Assembly (NCBI GenBank): GCA_043228905.1
Contig: JBHGNT010000013.1
Span: forward strand, 1,240,001-1,304,000
Direction: 5' to 3'
DNA: 64,000 nt
Origin: Azolla caroliniana
Taxonomy: Eukaryota > Polypodiophyta
Shown: in pieces, positions 32,536-42,871 of the stretch
Position numbering within the stretch: the first letter of the stretch is position 1
Layout: the number at the start of each line of letters is the position of its first letter
Program-made: the position numbers and the translations under genes
The notes under the pieces: model-generated
What the model saw: only the letters and a program-made list of their open reading frames with translations
Databases searched by the model: none
Told to the model about the DNA's origin: nothing

Positions 32536-32929
32536 TGTTACACTATATACGAGAGGATACAAGGAGACTCGCATGCAACAACCTTGAGCTTGTCTTCGTC
32601 TACAAGACGGTTACAACAGAGTTACTTCTAAATCACACACTCTCTCTCCCACATGCACTCCAGTTATAGAGATAACTACTAACAACAACTCTTGATCATA
32701 CTTAACTACTTGTCCTAACTATATTTGCACTCATATACATAAATGACTATTTATAAATATAGCCTAATTACAAATATAGCCCAATTGGAAACAATTGATT
32801 CGGCTATTAGCCGAGTCGATTATCAATCGATTGTCGATTAGTTGAGTTTTCGGCCTCAGCCGAGTTACCTATCGACTTCAGCCGATCCAGCTCGTGCTCT
32901 TCCCATCCGGAGGAACCTGTTTCCCAACA
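32536..32929 (-). repeat. LTR of copia B (about 394 bp)
   Basis: The + strand ends are TGTTA..CAACA. Near the middle a TATA box (TTTATAAATAG on the minus strand) lies at about 32,748-32,758. The outer end abuts Tekay-like LTR sequence at about 32,935, so copia B apparently landed in that LTR. Confidence 0.6.
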
Positions 32930-32934
32930 TTATC

Positions 32935-33690
32935 AACTACGTTGAGACTCTGTGCTTGTGGTGATTCAACTCTTGTGGCGAGCGTGCCAGTACTAGGTAT
33001 GACTCGACACCACAATGGTGGTATGAGACACCGATCGAGGCTTGAGTCCATCTCGATCCCTTCGCTCAGGGGTGGTCGGGTGGATCAACACCCTTCTTTC
33101 TCTCTCTCCTCTCTATTTTCTAATAATAGATTTCCTTATCTCATGCTTACATTGGGATCAATCTTTAACAATTGGTATCAGAGCCTTGATTCATAATGTT
33201 TCTTTTGTTGATTGTTTGTTTTGGTTGGATGATGATCGATCCATGTGCGGTCAAGCTTGATCCATAAACATAGCAACAAAAAAACTTCGGTATTCCTTTT
33301 TTAAAAATATTCTTTCTTCTCCCATTCTAATCATGTTTATGTCATTATGTATTAATTTCAATCATTAAAATATGTTGTAGTGGTAATCGATTGGTTGTAT
33401 AAAACGTACATATATATGCGTATGAGGTCAGTACCTCTATTGCGATATATTTGATATACGATTTGTGCCGTATGCGTAAGAGGTCAATTCCTCGATTGCG
33501 TATTACATTCTCTTACATATGTTACGTATGCATATGAGGTCAATACCTCAATTGTTATATATTGGATACACGATCTGTGTCGTATGCATAAGAGGTCAAT
33601 AGCTCGATTGCGTATTACGTTCACTCTTGTTTTTTTGAATGTGACGTGTGCATAGAGGCTATATGCCTCAATTATGTATCAACATCTCGA
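32935..33690 (+). mobile_element. Fragment of a Tekay-like Ty3 element: 3' part of LTR, primer site, leader
   Basis: Sequence from about 32,937 to 33,170 matches the last 240 bp of the LTR at 55,551-56,005 (GAGACTCTG, CAACTCTTGT-GCGAGCG, GATCGAGGCT, CTTTCTCTC). It ends TTTAACA, followed by the tRNA-Met primer site TGGTATCAGAGCC at 33,173-33,185 and a leader with five hairpins. It is an older relative of the young 55.5-kb element. The left half of the LTR and all of the coding region are missing. Confidence 0.8.
33424..33669 (+). repeat. Five-hairpin array in the Ty3 leader, 56-bp period
   Basis: Hairpin cores of the form GAGGTCAATACCTC start at 33,424, 33,480, 33,536, 33,592 and 33,655 (steps 56, 56, 56, 63). 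The flanks alternate between two types, giving an A-B-A-B pattern of 112 bp. The fifth core is GAGGCTATATGCCTC. The same design occurs at 56,262-56,504. Confidence 0.85.
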
Positions 33691-34327
33691 TGTGCCGCAC
33701 TTGAGGGGGGGAACCAGAACAGGAACTGGGAGAAAAGGTAAGGACACAACCGGAGAGAAGGAGAACGAAACCAAAATAGGGGGAGACAAGGAGAAAAAGG
33801 GAGCCAAGTCAACTAAAGAAGTCGGCGCATCCGATGAAGTCGTAACAAACGATGCCAACGTCAGTAGAGTCAAGAAGGATAGAGTTGACTAGAAGATGAA
33901 GGTCAGGACCCAAACATGGTCTGATGTGGTGAAGGGCCTGAAGATTGAAGACTAATTGGAGACAACCAATTTGGACGAGAGTGGGAACGAATCAGAGACA
34001 ACCGATTCTGTTGAATAGTTCAATTCGGAAGAGCCGAATCACTTGAAGGACAAACGGATGAGAAGGCAACGAAAGTCGATGCCGACACGGAGGAGTTGAC
34101 GGGTCGAGAAGCGCCAAAGTCAAAGCAACGAAGGAGGTCCAGTGGGCTTGATGAGCAGACAAGCTGATCGAGAAGGTTGAGGAGTGCGGAACCAGATAGG
34201 TAGTGGAAAGCGGGACTGGACGAGTCGAGGTGCGTGAGCAAGGCATGAAGACGCTAGGAGAAGCCAGAGGCAAGGACCTGCAAAGATAGACACCATGATC
34301 CGACCTCAAGTTAAGCTTGAGGGGGAG
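33691..34327 (+). mobile_element. Copia C 3' untranslated region and polypurine tract (inverted piece)
   Basis: It starts CACTTGAGGGGGGG, the expected continuation of the copia C RNase H end at 35,831, and ends with the purine tract TTGAGGGGGAG before the LTR. Between lies about 600 bp of non-coding, purine-rich DNA. It is in + orientation, opposite to the body of copia C, because of an inversion. Confidence 0.65.
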
Positions 34328-34779
34328 CGTTGAACGGACAAGCTCAACATGATCCGGATCGGCTGAATAAGCCAGAGGCGGATTGTAATCCGGAACCAAG
34401 AGCCAGAATGGAGAATCGGATCGGAGAGAACCAAATTGGGGTCCGGATCAATCTGAACCAGTAGGCCATTAGAGGCCTATGATCCTAGCCTAGTAGATAG
34501 GCATATTTTTAGGAGTTAGCGTCAGCGCTCAGTTATGAGCATTGAAGTACTTGTTAGTCCTTTTAAGGACGTGTATAAAAGTTATCTTTGAGCACATTCG
34601 ATGTATAGAGTTTACATAGTATTGAGATTTTTGGTAATAGACGTTGTGTTCTGCTCTCTCTGTCTCTACCGTGTACTCTCTATGTATTTCCAAGCTTTCC
34701 ATTAAACCTTTGTCTGTGTTTTGTTGCCATCCGGTAGTAATCGGTCATGTCTGCAAGCTTCCGCATGTAACTCTTTCCA
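34328..34779 (+). repeat. 3' LTR of copia C (452 bp, inverted)
   Basis: It starts CGTTGAACGGACAAGCTCAAC, so the first T is changed to C, and ends CTCTTTCCA. It matches the reverse complement of the LTR at 40,782-41,142 along its length, but has about 90 bp (roughly 34,647-34,733) that the other copy lacks. TTTGT follows (ACAAA in reverse), which pairs with ACAAG at 41,143. Confidence 0.8.
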
Positions 34780-35830
34780 TTTGTAAATTTCCTTGCCACC
34801 TAAATTCTGCTGTTTTTGATAACCTTGGTCCCATGAAGATGTCTCTTTGTTGTAGATGAAGCAATTCTCTAGATTGACATTGGGTGCATGAATTGGTGTT
34901 TGCGAGCCAACTAACTATTGTATAGACCATGTAAATGACGTTTCTAAAGCCCAACTACCAGCACCACAACTATTAATAATATTTTCTTTATCAATGAAGA
35001 AGTCCTCCCACCATGATGTATCTTCTTGTGCCGCATACTTCTTTGCATTATTAATATGCTTCCTTTTATCTTTTAAGGTTTGTATCCAATAACTCTTTTG
35101 TTGATCTACTAGTAGACAATGCAATTCCTTTTTAGTCTCAATTGGCATTTGTTCTACGCCATAAACCGTAGCAGATGACATATGGAGCAAGAATTGACAA
35201 CCACATTTAGGCTCCCAACATGGAGAAGACGAATACTGCTTTGCATATAATAATGTAGTATCAATTAAATCATTTCTCTTTATTAAGAAAATGTGACTGA
35301 AATTTATATTATTTAGTTGGGTTAACAATTTACAATTGCCCTCTCCACCATTTGATATGAATCTTTTGAAGTCATAAATCTCCTTTAGGTGCACCACTAT
35401 TAGACGTGACGTATATGCATAAGATATGACATGAACCAACCTAGGTAAGGTGAAAGCATCATGATGAGACAACTGCCTTGAGAATGTACTAAACATTTGA
35501 TCAATATGGTCATGAGTGTGACCAACACACACCTTGGTTCACCAACATACTCAAATATCCAAACAATTGAATTCTTATTTTCCCTAGCAGTATTATCCAA
35601 TTGAGCATAGAGTATAAGGGGCAAGGGTTGCCCCCAACACATCAAAACCCTATGAATCACAGTAACTGTAAGGTTGGAGTCATTATGGACGTTAGGGTAT
35701 GTAATGAAGACATGGGGTTTAATCATCCCATGATAAGCTAGGAAACCAACCACATGCATCTGTACGAGACATTCATCATTGACATCTTTAGGAAGTCTCC
35801 TCATGTGGGGTAGACATGTTTTCTTTTGAT
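34780..35830 (-). pseudogene. DUF7869-type protein, central part (inverted)
   Basis: Minus-strand frames carry LYAQLDNTARENKNSIVWIF and, after a one-base frame slip near 35,530, VGHTHDHIDQMFSTFSRQL. The pairing of D-N-x-x-R-E-N-K-N with G-H-T-H-x-x-x-D-Q is the signature I know from DUF7869 proteins, a family of unknown function that looks transposase-derived. Coding continues, with another slip near 34,940, to the edge of the copia C 3' LTR. The remaining C-terminus is at 41,143-41,662 on the other strand. The N-terminus is missing beyond the inversion breakpoint. Confidence 0.7.
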
Positions 35831-36831
35831 TCATGCACCACATATCTCCAAGAAGTGCTGCAACTTGTCCGACCCGAGTGGCTTGGGGAAGATGTCGGCA
35901 ACCTGCCGATCTATTCGAACATACCGTAGTTCGACTTCAATGCTCAGGACCCGCTCACACACAAAGTGATAATGCACTTCGATATGGTTTGTGCGAGCAT
36001 GGAACACGAGGTTCTTGGCCAACTGCATGCTACTAATGTTGTCGTAGTAGATCGGGATCGAAGTCGACACTTTGATCTAGAGGTCTTGCAGCAGCCACCG
36101 AAGCCAAATGGCTTCATAAGTGGCGACGGTAGCTCCGCGGTACTCAGCCTCAGTGCTCGATAGAACCATTGTCGGCTCCTTCTGGTTGCTCCACGGAACA
36201 GTCACGCTCTCGAGAGAAAACATGAAGTTGGATGTTGACCAACGATCCGACGTATCACCAACCCAATCAACATCTGTATAACCGACTAACTTTTTGGTTA
36301 TACAGTGTTGGTACAACAATCCTCGATCCTTAGTGCCGCTCACGTATCGCAGTAGTCGATGCCCGTAGTGAAGGTGCTCAACGGTCGGGTGCTGCATGTA
36401 TTGGCTGATCACCCCGACCGGATAGCTAATGTCGGGTTGGATTATAGTTAGGTATCTGAGGCTTCCGACAATTTGTCGGAACCGTTTCTTGTCGCAGGTT
36501 GTTCTGGAGTCGGGACATAACTTTAGATTTCTGTCAAAGTGTGTTGAGACGGGTCGACAATCCATCATGTTGAACTTGAACAACATATTCAACACATAAT
36601 GTCACTGAGACAAAAATATGTCATCGGGGTAGGTCCATCATCTCAAATGCATTCGACAACTGGTTCTTGACCTAACCAATTTCAATGAGGTCGGGTCCGG
36701 TGACGACCAAGTCGTCGACATATAGCAAAATATACACCAGACCTTTCAGACCCTTCTGAATGAACAATGATGAGTCGGACTTGGAGGCTGCAAACCCCAT
36801 CTTACGCAACCGGTCAGTGAAGAGGAGCTCA
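35831..36831 (-). pseudogene. C-terminal RT and RNase H of copia C
   Basis: RT catalytic text ILLYVDDLVVTG lies near 36,690-36,735. RNase H follows with VGYTDVDWVGD, VLSSTEAEYRGA and IYYDNISSMQLAKN, ending LGSDKLQHFLEICGA and a TGA at 35,831. Stops near 36,600-36,680 break it. The N-terminal RT continues at 37,497 beyond a solo LTR. Confidence 0.8.
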
Positions 36832-37496
36832 TGGGCTCACACACGCGAACAAGAATAGATTTGGAATAAGTACACGGGCTCGGAGCACGGCAACACGAGA
36901 TGCACAGAGACAATGCGGGGTGCTCGGACACCAAAAGAGACTTTGCTAATACCAATGATTAACAGAGAAGACGAAAAGATTACAACCGGACGCAACTGGC
37001 AAAGAGCTTTGAGCTCGCTATATGCACACAAACAGATGCTAGCGAGCCTCTGATCGGGAGCACATAGGCTACCAGAGCGAAATGGAGGCCTCACAACACC
37101 ACCAGAAATTGAAACAGAGAATGAGAGAAAATGGACGTATGCGGAGCTCAGTCGGATAGCACTTCGTTAAACAAAACGTGGATCCCCAATATTGTCTCAA
37201 ACCTCCCCTTTTATAGCACAAGGGGAGGCCGTTACATCATTTTCAGTGACATCCTTTCTTATAGAGATTTCCCTCGATTTCCTCACATCAAATCCTAGTA
37301 TTCCTCTCTATACGTGTGGGACTTAAAGTACCCATTAACTACTCTGCCTAGTACTTCAAATATTCTACACATATTTACATTTCTTGTACTCTGGTCTTTG
37401 TTTTGTGCATACTTGCACACCCTCGTTCACATGCGTTTGGCTCCCTTTTCCCCTTATGGTTGGAATCCTTCATGACAGTGTGATCTTCGAGGTTCA
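36832..37496 (-). mobile_element. Probable solo LTR inserted in copia C RT (about 665 bp)
   Basis: RT coding stops at GLKQVPRA (37,497) and resumes at the ELLFTDRLRKMGF region (about 36,830). The intervening DNA starts TGGGCTCACA and ends GAGGTTCA on the + strand (TG..CA) and has a minus-strand TATA box (CTATAAAAGG, about 37,207-37,216). I see no clean target duplication, so the ends are approximate. Confidence 0.55.
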
Positions 37497-38451
37497 AGCA
37501 CGGGGTACCTGCTTCAAGCCGTAAAGTGACTTCTTGAGTCGGCACATCGCTGATTGAAATCTAGGGAGCTGGATAATATACACTTGTTCTTCAAGGTCGC
37601 CTTGAAGAAACACATTCTTCACATCCATTTGGTGGAGATGCCACCCCCTCGTTGCTTTGATTGCTAACACCACACGAACTGTCATCATAGTCGCTACCGA
37701 TGCAAAGGTCTCGTCGTAATCGATTTCGTGGGTCTATGCATATCCCTTAGCCACCAGTCGGGCCTTGTACCGGTTGACTGAACCTTCAACATTTTGCTTT
37801 CCCTTGTATACCCATTTGCAGCCGATCGATTTGCAATGTCGGGGTCAACCAGGTCCCATGTGTTGTTGGCATTGAGTGCCTGCATTTCTTCCTCCATAGC
37901 GGAATGCCAATTCGTGTCTTTTGCCGCTTCTACGTAGCTCTCCAGCTCACACACTTCTACCACTTTCGTCATGTATGCATAGTGATGCGCCATGAACTCA
38001 TTATTTTCTGGCGAGTAGATCGGTGTAACTTTTGGTTCGTCAATTTGAGGGACCTCTTGGCCGACTCAGACTTCGTTTCCGAAGGCCCGTCTTTGTTCTT
38101 TCTGGTGTCGGATTCACTCCGATCCGACTCTTCCTTGTCGATGTCGTATTCTGACATCTTCTTCTTCCCCTTCTCTTTATGCGTGAACCATCTCCTCGGT
38201 TCCTTGCATGCGGAATACACAACCGAGTCCTCACCACTTGCTGGTTCTTCATTCGATTGGTCGATCCGACTCAATCTCTCAATCAGCCCACTCGGCCGGA
38301 ATGAGATCAGACTGTCTTCCAGAGTACCAAAGTCTTCTTCTTCTTCTTCTTCTTCTTCTAGAATCATGTCGGGTTCATTGTCCTCATCTTCGGTGATCGG
38401 GTGGTCGGAGTTGTTGGGGGTCGGAGTCAGTAGAGAGTACCATGATGCCAA
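37497..38451 (-). pseudogene. N-terminal RT and acidic linker of copia C
   Basis: A 160-codon frame (38,451-37,969) carries a Glu-rich stretch from a (TTC)n-type run at 38,334-38,358 and RSTRQK, the usual basic motif before copia RT. Then come MAHHYAYMTKVVE, WHSAMEEEMQALNANNTWDL and, after frame changes, [20 protein letters not shown] and [11 protein letters not shown]. It is split from the rest of RT by the solo LTR. Confidence 0.75.
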
Positions 38452-38579
38452 CTCATCGAATTTGACAACTTGGCTTACTCGAACTTCTTTGGTTTGGGGG
38501 TTATAACACTTATACCCTTCCGTTCATGTGAGTAGCCGACCAATATGCACTTCTCCGACTTTGGGTCCAACTTCCTTCA

Positions 38580-39190
38580 GTTCTCGTCGGGCACATGCAC
38601 ATAGGCAATACTCCCGAATACCCTCAAGTGTCGTAAGTTCGGCATCCGCCCGAAATACAGCTTGTGTGCTGACACCTACTCCCTGATCCGGTTTTTGATG
38701 TAGACCGCGGTTCGGACTGCATTGGCCTAGTAGAACTTGGGCATGCTCTTCTCCTCCAGCATCGCCCGTGCCGCTTCCACAATTGACCGGTTCTTCTGCT
38801 CGGCTACGCCGTTTTGCTCTGGCATATATCTGCCACTGAATTCTCTCTGAATTACCATTTGTTGCAAATAATAGTTAAATTGACCGGAAAAGTATTCTTT
38901 TTCCACCATCCGACCACAGGCACTTGATCTTTCTTTCTGTTTCCCTTTCAACTAAACTTTGTAGGTTTTGAAAACAGTCAAAGACTTTGCTTTTCTTCTT
39001 GATGAGGTAGATCCACATGTGCTGGCTATAGTCGTCGATGAAGGAAACGAAGTATTGACTGCCACTAAGGCTCACATTCTGTGCCAGTCCCCAAACATGC
39101 GAATGTATCAGATCAAGCTTGTTCTAGCTCCGGTTTCGCACGCTAGGGAATCCCAACCTAGAAGGCTTCATAAATTTGGGCCTTCCGGCC
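38580..39190 (-). pseudogene. Integrase of copia C
   Basis: Minus-strand text includes GSQYFVSFIDDYSQHMWIYL, IKCLWSDGG (second Asp), MPEQNGVAEQKNRSIVEAAR (catalytic Glu) and VFGSIAYVHVPDEN, then CILVGYSHERKG. It is broken by stops and by a frame change near 38,930. Confidence 0.75.
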
Positions 39191-39229
39191 ACTAAATTTC
39201 GGCCATTTGAATACCACTAAATTGCAGTT

Positions 39230-39674
39230 CTTGAAGCCTCTAGTACTTGACGTGGCCAATCCGCTTGTGCCATAAGTTGATATCCGACTTGACTTTCTAT
39301 CCTTCGCAAAAAAAAGCGGTGCCAACGTTGTTGGTGTCGAGGATGAACATCCTCCCTTCTCGGCGACCTTGAGCAATAATCTGGCACTCTTCCTCGAAGA
39401 AGCACCTGAAGTGGGTGAATTGAATTTGCATTCCCTGATTAACGATCTACCTGACCGACACCAGGTTCTTTGTAATTTTCGGGACGTGTAACACGTTCAT
39501 GAACTTTCCCTTTTGTCCAACATGACTGAGGGGGATTTCGCCGACATGTGCGATTGGGTGCAGAGTGTTGTCTCCGGTTTTGACTACTCCTGATTGCTCC
39601 AGTTTCTCTAGATAAGAGAACCACTCTTCATGGCTCATCATATGATTGGATGTTCCGGAGTCAACGTACCACAC
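39230..39674 (-). pseudogene. Protease and pre-integrase of copia C
   Basis: It carries VWYVDSGTSNHMMSHEEWF, the aspartic protease site in a D-S-G-T form, and LHVPKITKNLVSV. The pre-integrase segment INLWHKRIGHVKY follows near 39,250-39,290 after a stop. The N-terminal neighbour is Gag. Confidence 0.75.
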
Positions 39675-40672
39675 CTCATTCGATTATGAGGCAGTCTTCT
39701 TCATCGAGTTTGACTTGTCCTTCATCACAAAGGTTGACCCTTTTCTGATCTTTCCAGCTCCGGATCCTTCTGATCCTTTGGTGTAGTGCGATTGTTGCCG
39801 ATTTCCATGTTCGGCTTTGTCGGATTTGTCTGAATCGGCGTACTTCTTCCAACACTCACTCTCCTTGTGGCCTTTCTTGCCACAATACCAACATTCCGTG
39901 TTGCCCTTTGGTTGCTGGCATCCGGCGCCGCCTTGACTCCCCCTGCTCGTGGAGGACCGTAACTGTTGTTGACATGTCGGTTATGCCTTTGAGTTTGCTC
40001 TTGTCGTTCGCCACCATTGCATGCCGATCCACCTTGTCCTCCATGCCCACGGGGCCAATCCGGCTCCATGTACAACATCTGACTATCCGATTGAGTGGTC
40101 CTCTACCCACTTGCGTGGTTTTCTTCGACCATCAGCATCGATTGCAAGTCGAAGAAGGACAGTGGCTTCTCCCGGGTGCATATAGCCGTGCCGATTGGCC
40201 TGTACCTCTACGCTAGACAAACGAGGCAGATATGTACCATCTCATCCTCATCCACCATCACATTGATGGACCCTAATGCGTCACAAATCTCCTTTATCTT
40301 GGACCATGGTGTAATCCGTAATTGACATATTCCTTTGTTGGATACAGTTGAGCTCTTGCCAGAGCTGCAACTTCCGAGCCGGTATTTGTGGCGAAAATCT
40401 TTTCGAGATTTTCCCATGCTTCCTTCAGCGTTTTTGCGTCTCTGATGTAGCCGAGCATCTGGTCTTGCACATAGGACACAAGGCAGTACATCACGCTATT
40501 CGCTGCTTGTTCCCATACCGGGAAGTTCTTTTGTGTCGGCTCCGGCACTACCTCGTTCGCTCCTTCCACGTAACTCCAGTAACCGTGCCTAAACAGGTAC
40601 TGGCGCATCTTGTATGATCAAGATGCATAGTTGTTCCGGTCAAGCTTTTTGGTGGGAAGTGAGCTCGCCATT
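39675..40672 (-). pseudogene. Gag of copia C
   Basis: From an ATG near 40,671 (MASSLPTKKLDRNNY) the text continues as YLFRHGYWSYVEGANEVVP and MLGYIRDAKTLKEAWENLEK, the copia Gag core (UBN2-like). A zinc knuckle CWYCGKKGHKESEC with all four ligands lies near 39,850-39,895. It spans several frames with stops. Confidence 0.75.
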
Positions 40673-40769
40673 GCTTTGTCCATTCTTCTTCTTCTTGTCT
40701 TTTCTTACCGGGTGTTAAGGTTTGTCTAAGTTAAGCGTTTGTCAGCAGTAAAGGATTCTCAACCCTCGT

Positions 40770-40781
40770 GCTCTGATACCA
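40770..40781 (-). promoter_or_regulatory. Primer-binding site of copia C
   Basis: The minus strand reads TGGTATCAGAGC, next to the LTR: initiator tRNA-Met type. Confidence 0.85.
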
Positions 40782-41142
40782 TGTAAAGAGTTATGTGCGG
40801 AAGCTTGCAAACACGACCGGTTACTACCAACGTCTATTACCAAAAATCTCAATACTCTGTAAACTGTATACATCGAATGTGCTAAGAGAGAACTTTTATA
40901 CAAGTCATTAAAAGGACTGACAAGTACTTCAATGCTCATAACTGAGCTCTGACATTAACTCCTAAAAATAGGCCTACTACTAGGCTAGGATCATAGGCCT
41001 CTAACGGCCTATCGGTTCACACTGATCCAGACCCCGATCTGGCTCTCCATTCCGAACACCGATCCGACTCTTGGTTCCGGATTACGATCCAGCTCTGGCT
41101 TATTCATCCGATCTGGATCATGTTGAGCTTGTCCACTCAACA
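40782..41142 (-). repeat. 5' LTR of copia C (361 bp)
   Basis: The + strand starts TGTAAAGAG after the primer site and ends CACTCAACA. On the minus strand the first 22 bases are a hairpin, TGTTGAG, 8-base loop, CTCAACA. ACAAG at 41,143-41,147 is the target duplication. Confidence 0.85.
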
Positions 41143-41662
41143 ACAAGAACTGAAGGTTGGTATGTTAATTGCTACTCCTGTAGTTGGAAATAACCCCGAC
41201 CACCAATTTTGGATTGGTAAAGGGTTGGATGTGGTGATGTATGAAGACGAAAATGAGATTGACGCAATAAAGGTGCATTGGTATAACACTACAAGTAAAA
41301 CTGCATTTACTAGGAAATATACTTTAGAGATGTTGGAATGCGCATGGTCAAGGGGTAATAGAACGGGGAAAAGAAATATACGTAATACATCAACCCTAAA
41401 CATTAATTAAGTGGATATTATTGTGTATGAATTTACATTGACAAAAGCTGGGCGTTTAAGAAAGTCAACGGTAGATATAATCCAAGAAAAAATGCATGTT
41501 GGTCAAGGTGTCTCTGATCGAAGGAGAACAAGGTCAACAACTCATGATTTAGAGTCACACAATATGGTTTTCGATGAAGATAATGCTTTGATTGGAACAT
41601 CTGAAGATGAAGAAGATCAATCACCTTTGTATATTAGTTATAGTAGTGATGACAACTTGTAA
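41143..41662 (+). pseudogene. DUF7869-type protein, C-terminal part
   Basis: The + strand gives ELKVGMLIATPVVGNNPDHQ, FWIGKGLDVVMYEDENE and KVHWYN, then a stop at 41,408, then VDIIVYEFTLTKAGRLRKST and an acidic tail ending at a TAA (41,660-41,662). The frame joins in phase with the minus-strand part at 34,783 if copia C and one copy of the 5-bp duplication are removed and the inversion undone. I infer one ancestral gene. Confidence 0.6.
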
Positions 41663-42336
41663 TACACTGAGAGATGTATAATTTTGCTTATAGATGTAGC
41701 TAATTCATTTTTGTAAAAACTCGAGTGATATAAAAGTTATATAGGTACATTACATGAGGGTTACAAATCAAGAACATACAATGGGGTTTGTAGGTTAGTT
41801 ATATAACCTTCCAACAACCTACCCACTTTATATATTTGCACACATTCACATAAATGTGCATATGTTTGATATATTAATATACTCACACTTATGTGCACAT
41901 TTACACATACACACACACATGACTTTTAATACAAAGACTTCACTTATCTATCCATGTACCAACACTTATATACACTCATACACTTATCCCACGCATAACA
42001 CATATGGCATGCCCGTGGGACAGTGGCTTGCACGGGTGAACCCACATGCCTTCAATTTTATTTACTATTTTAAAATTCTGTTTTGGTGCCCTCGAGCTTC
42101 TGAAATTTGATTCTGAGCCCTCAAATTATTGTAATTGGGTTGATGCCCTTAAATTATTAAACTCCTTCCTTCTTCCTCCTCCTCTTGCTTGATTTCTTCT
42201 CCTCTATTTTTCTGTTTCTGTCTTCGTCTTCTATCTTCCTCTTCTTTCATCCTCTTTTGGTCAACTTCACCATCTTCATCTTCTTGTTTGTCTATTTGTC
42301 CCGGTCATCTTAGTCCGTCTGATGTGTCTTTGTACG
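41663..42336. other. Intergenic, nothing recognised
   Basis: AT-rich with CACA-rich stretches (41,840-41,985) and a CT-rich block (42,165-42,290). No coding region seen. Confidence 0.4.
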
Positions 42337-42426
42337 GCTGTCTCCACCCGACTGTTCGTGGTCGTCTGTTTGGATGCCACTCTGACCGCCACTCGGTCGT
42401 TGTCGGCCACTGTCCGGTTAATCGTC
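42337..42426. repeat. GC-rich minisatellite, left part
   Basis: Repeated CGGCCACTGTCCGG-like words before copia D. The array continues at 47,556 on the other side, so copia D inserted into it. Confidence 0.65.
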
Positions 42427-42682
42427 TATGGAAAATATTAAACAAAAATTAATAAATTAATAAATATTAATAGTTAATAGTTCTTATGAATACGTTTTCC
42501 TTCATGAGAAGGAAACCATAACTATATTGGTGGTGGTCTTATATAGCCACCACCAACGTTGTAACAATTAGGGCATTGTAATAATACAATACATTTTCGG
42601 TTTCCCTTATCTCTCTGTCTCTCTGTCTCTCTCTTCTTTCTACTTCTCTCTCTTCTCTCTCTCTCTCTCTTCTTTCCCAACA
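42427..42682 (+). repeat. 5' LTR of copia D (256 bp)
   Basis: It begins TATGGAAAATATTA (the 3' LTR has TGTGGAAAATATTA, so G became A) and ends TTTCCCAACA. A CT-rich run near the 3' end is longer than in the 3' copy. A TATA-like TTATATAG lies at 42,538-42,545. Confidence 0.85.
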
Positions 42683-42695
42683 TGGTATCAGAGCC
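42683..42695 (+). promoter_or_regulatory. Primer-binding site of copia D
   Basis: TGGTATCAGAGCC directly after the LTR, initiator tRNA-Met type. Confidence 0.9.
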
Positions 42696-42871
42696 AAATG
42701 ATCTATAACCTATAGTCTATGCCTTTCTTAAATCACAAAACACATGCCCCAATCATAATTTAACTTTCATGCCCATACGAAAATAATCATATTCATAGTG
42801 TCCAAGATCGTCAAGTAACGAAAGACAATTTTGTGTTTGTCGTGCGCTGATCCGGACAACCCTCTGCTATA

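Larger units (their letters stand above)
31293..32929 (-). mobile_element. Ty1/copia element B fragment (minus strand): LTR, partial Gag, protease, partial integrase
   Basis: Read on the minus strand: LTR 32,929-32,536, Gag remnant without its N-terminus, zinc knuckle, protease, pre-integrase, and the first half of integrase to 31,293. Integrase coding stops against the LINE tail. The RT half is not found in the window. Confidence 0.75.
35831..41142 (-). mobile_element. Ty1/copia element C body (minus strand)
   Basis: Minus-strand order: LTR (41,142-40,782), primer site, Gag, zinc knuckle, protease, integrase, acidic linker, RT (interrupted by a solo LTR), RNase H ending at 35,831. Its 3' UTR and 3' LTR are at 33,691-34,779 in opposite orientation. 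The whole element sat in a DUF7869-type gene. Many stops and frameshifts. Confidence 0.85.

Noticed and set aside
33674-33892. Lys/Glu-rich 72-codon frame as a gene
   Set aside because: It spans the Ty3 leader/copia C junction and the purine-rich 3' UTR, so it is a junction artefact.
34915-35843. Part of copia C 3' UTR
   Set aside because: It is coding-like with DUF7869-type motifs, lies outside the LTR once the inversion is undone, and joins in frame with 41,143 onward.
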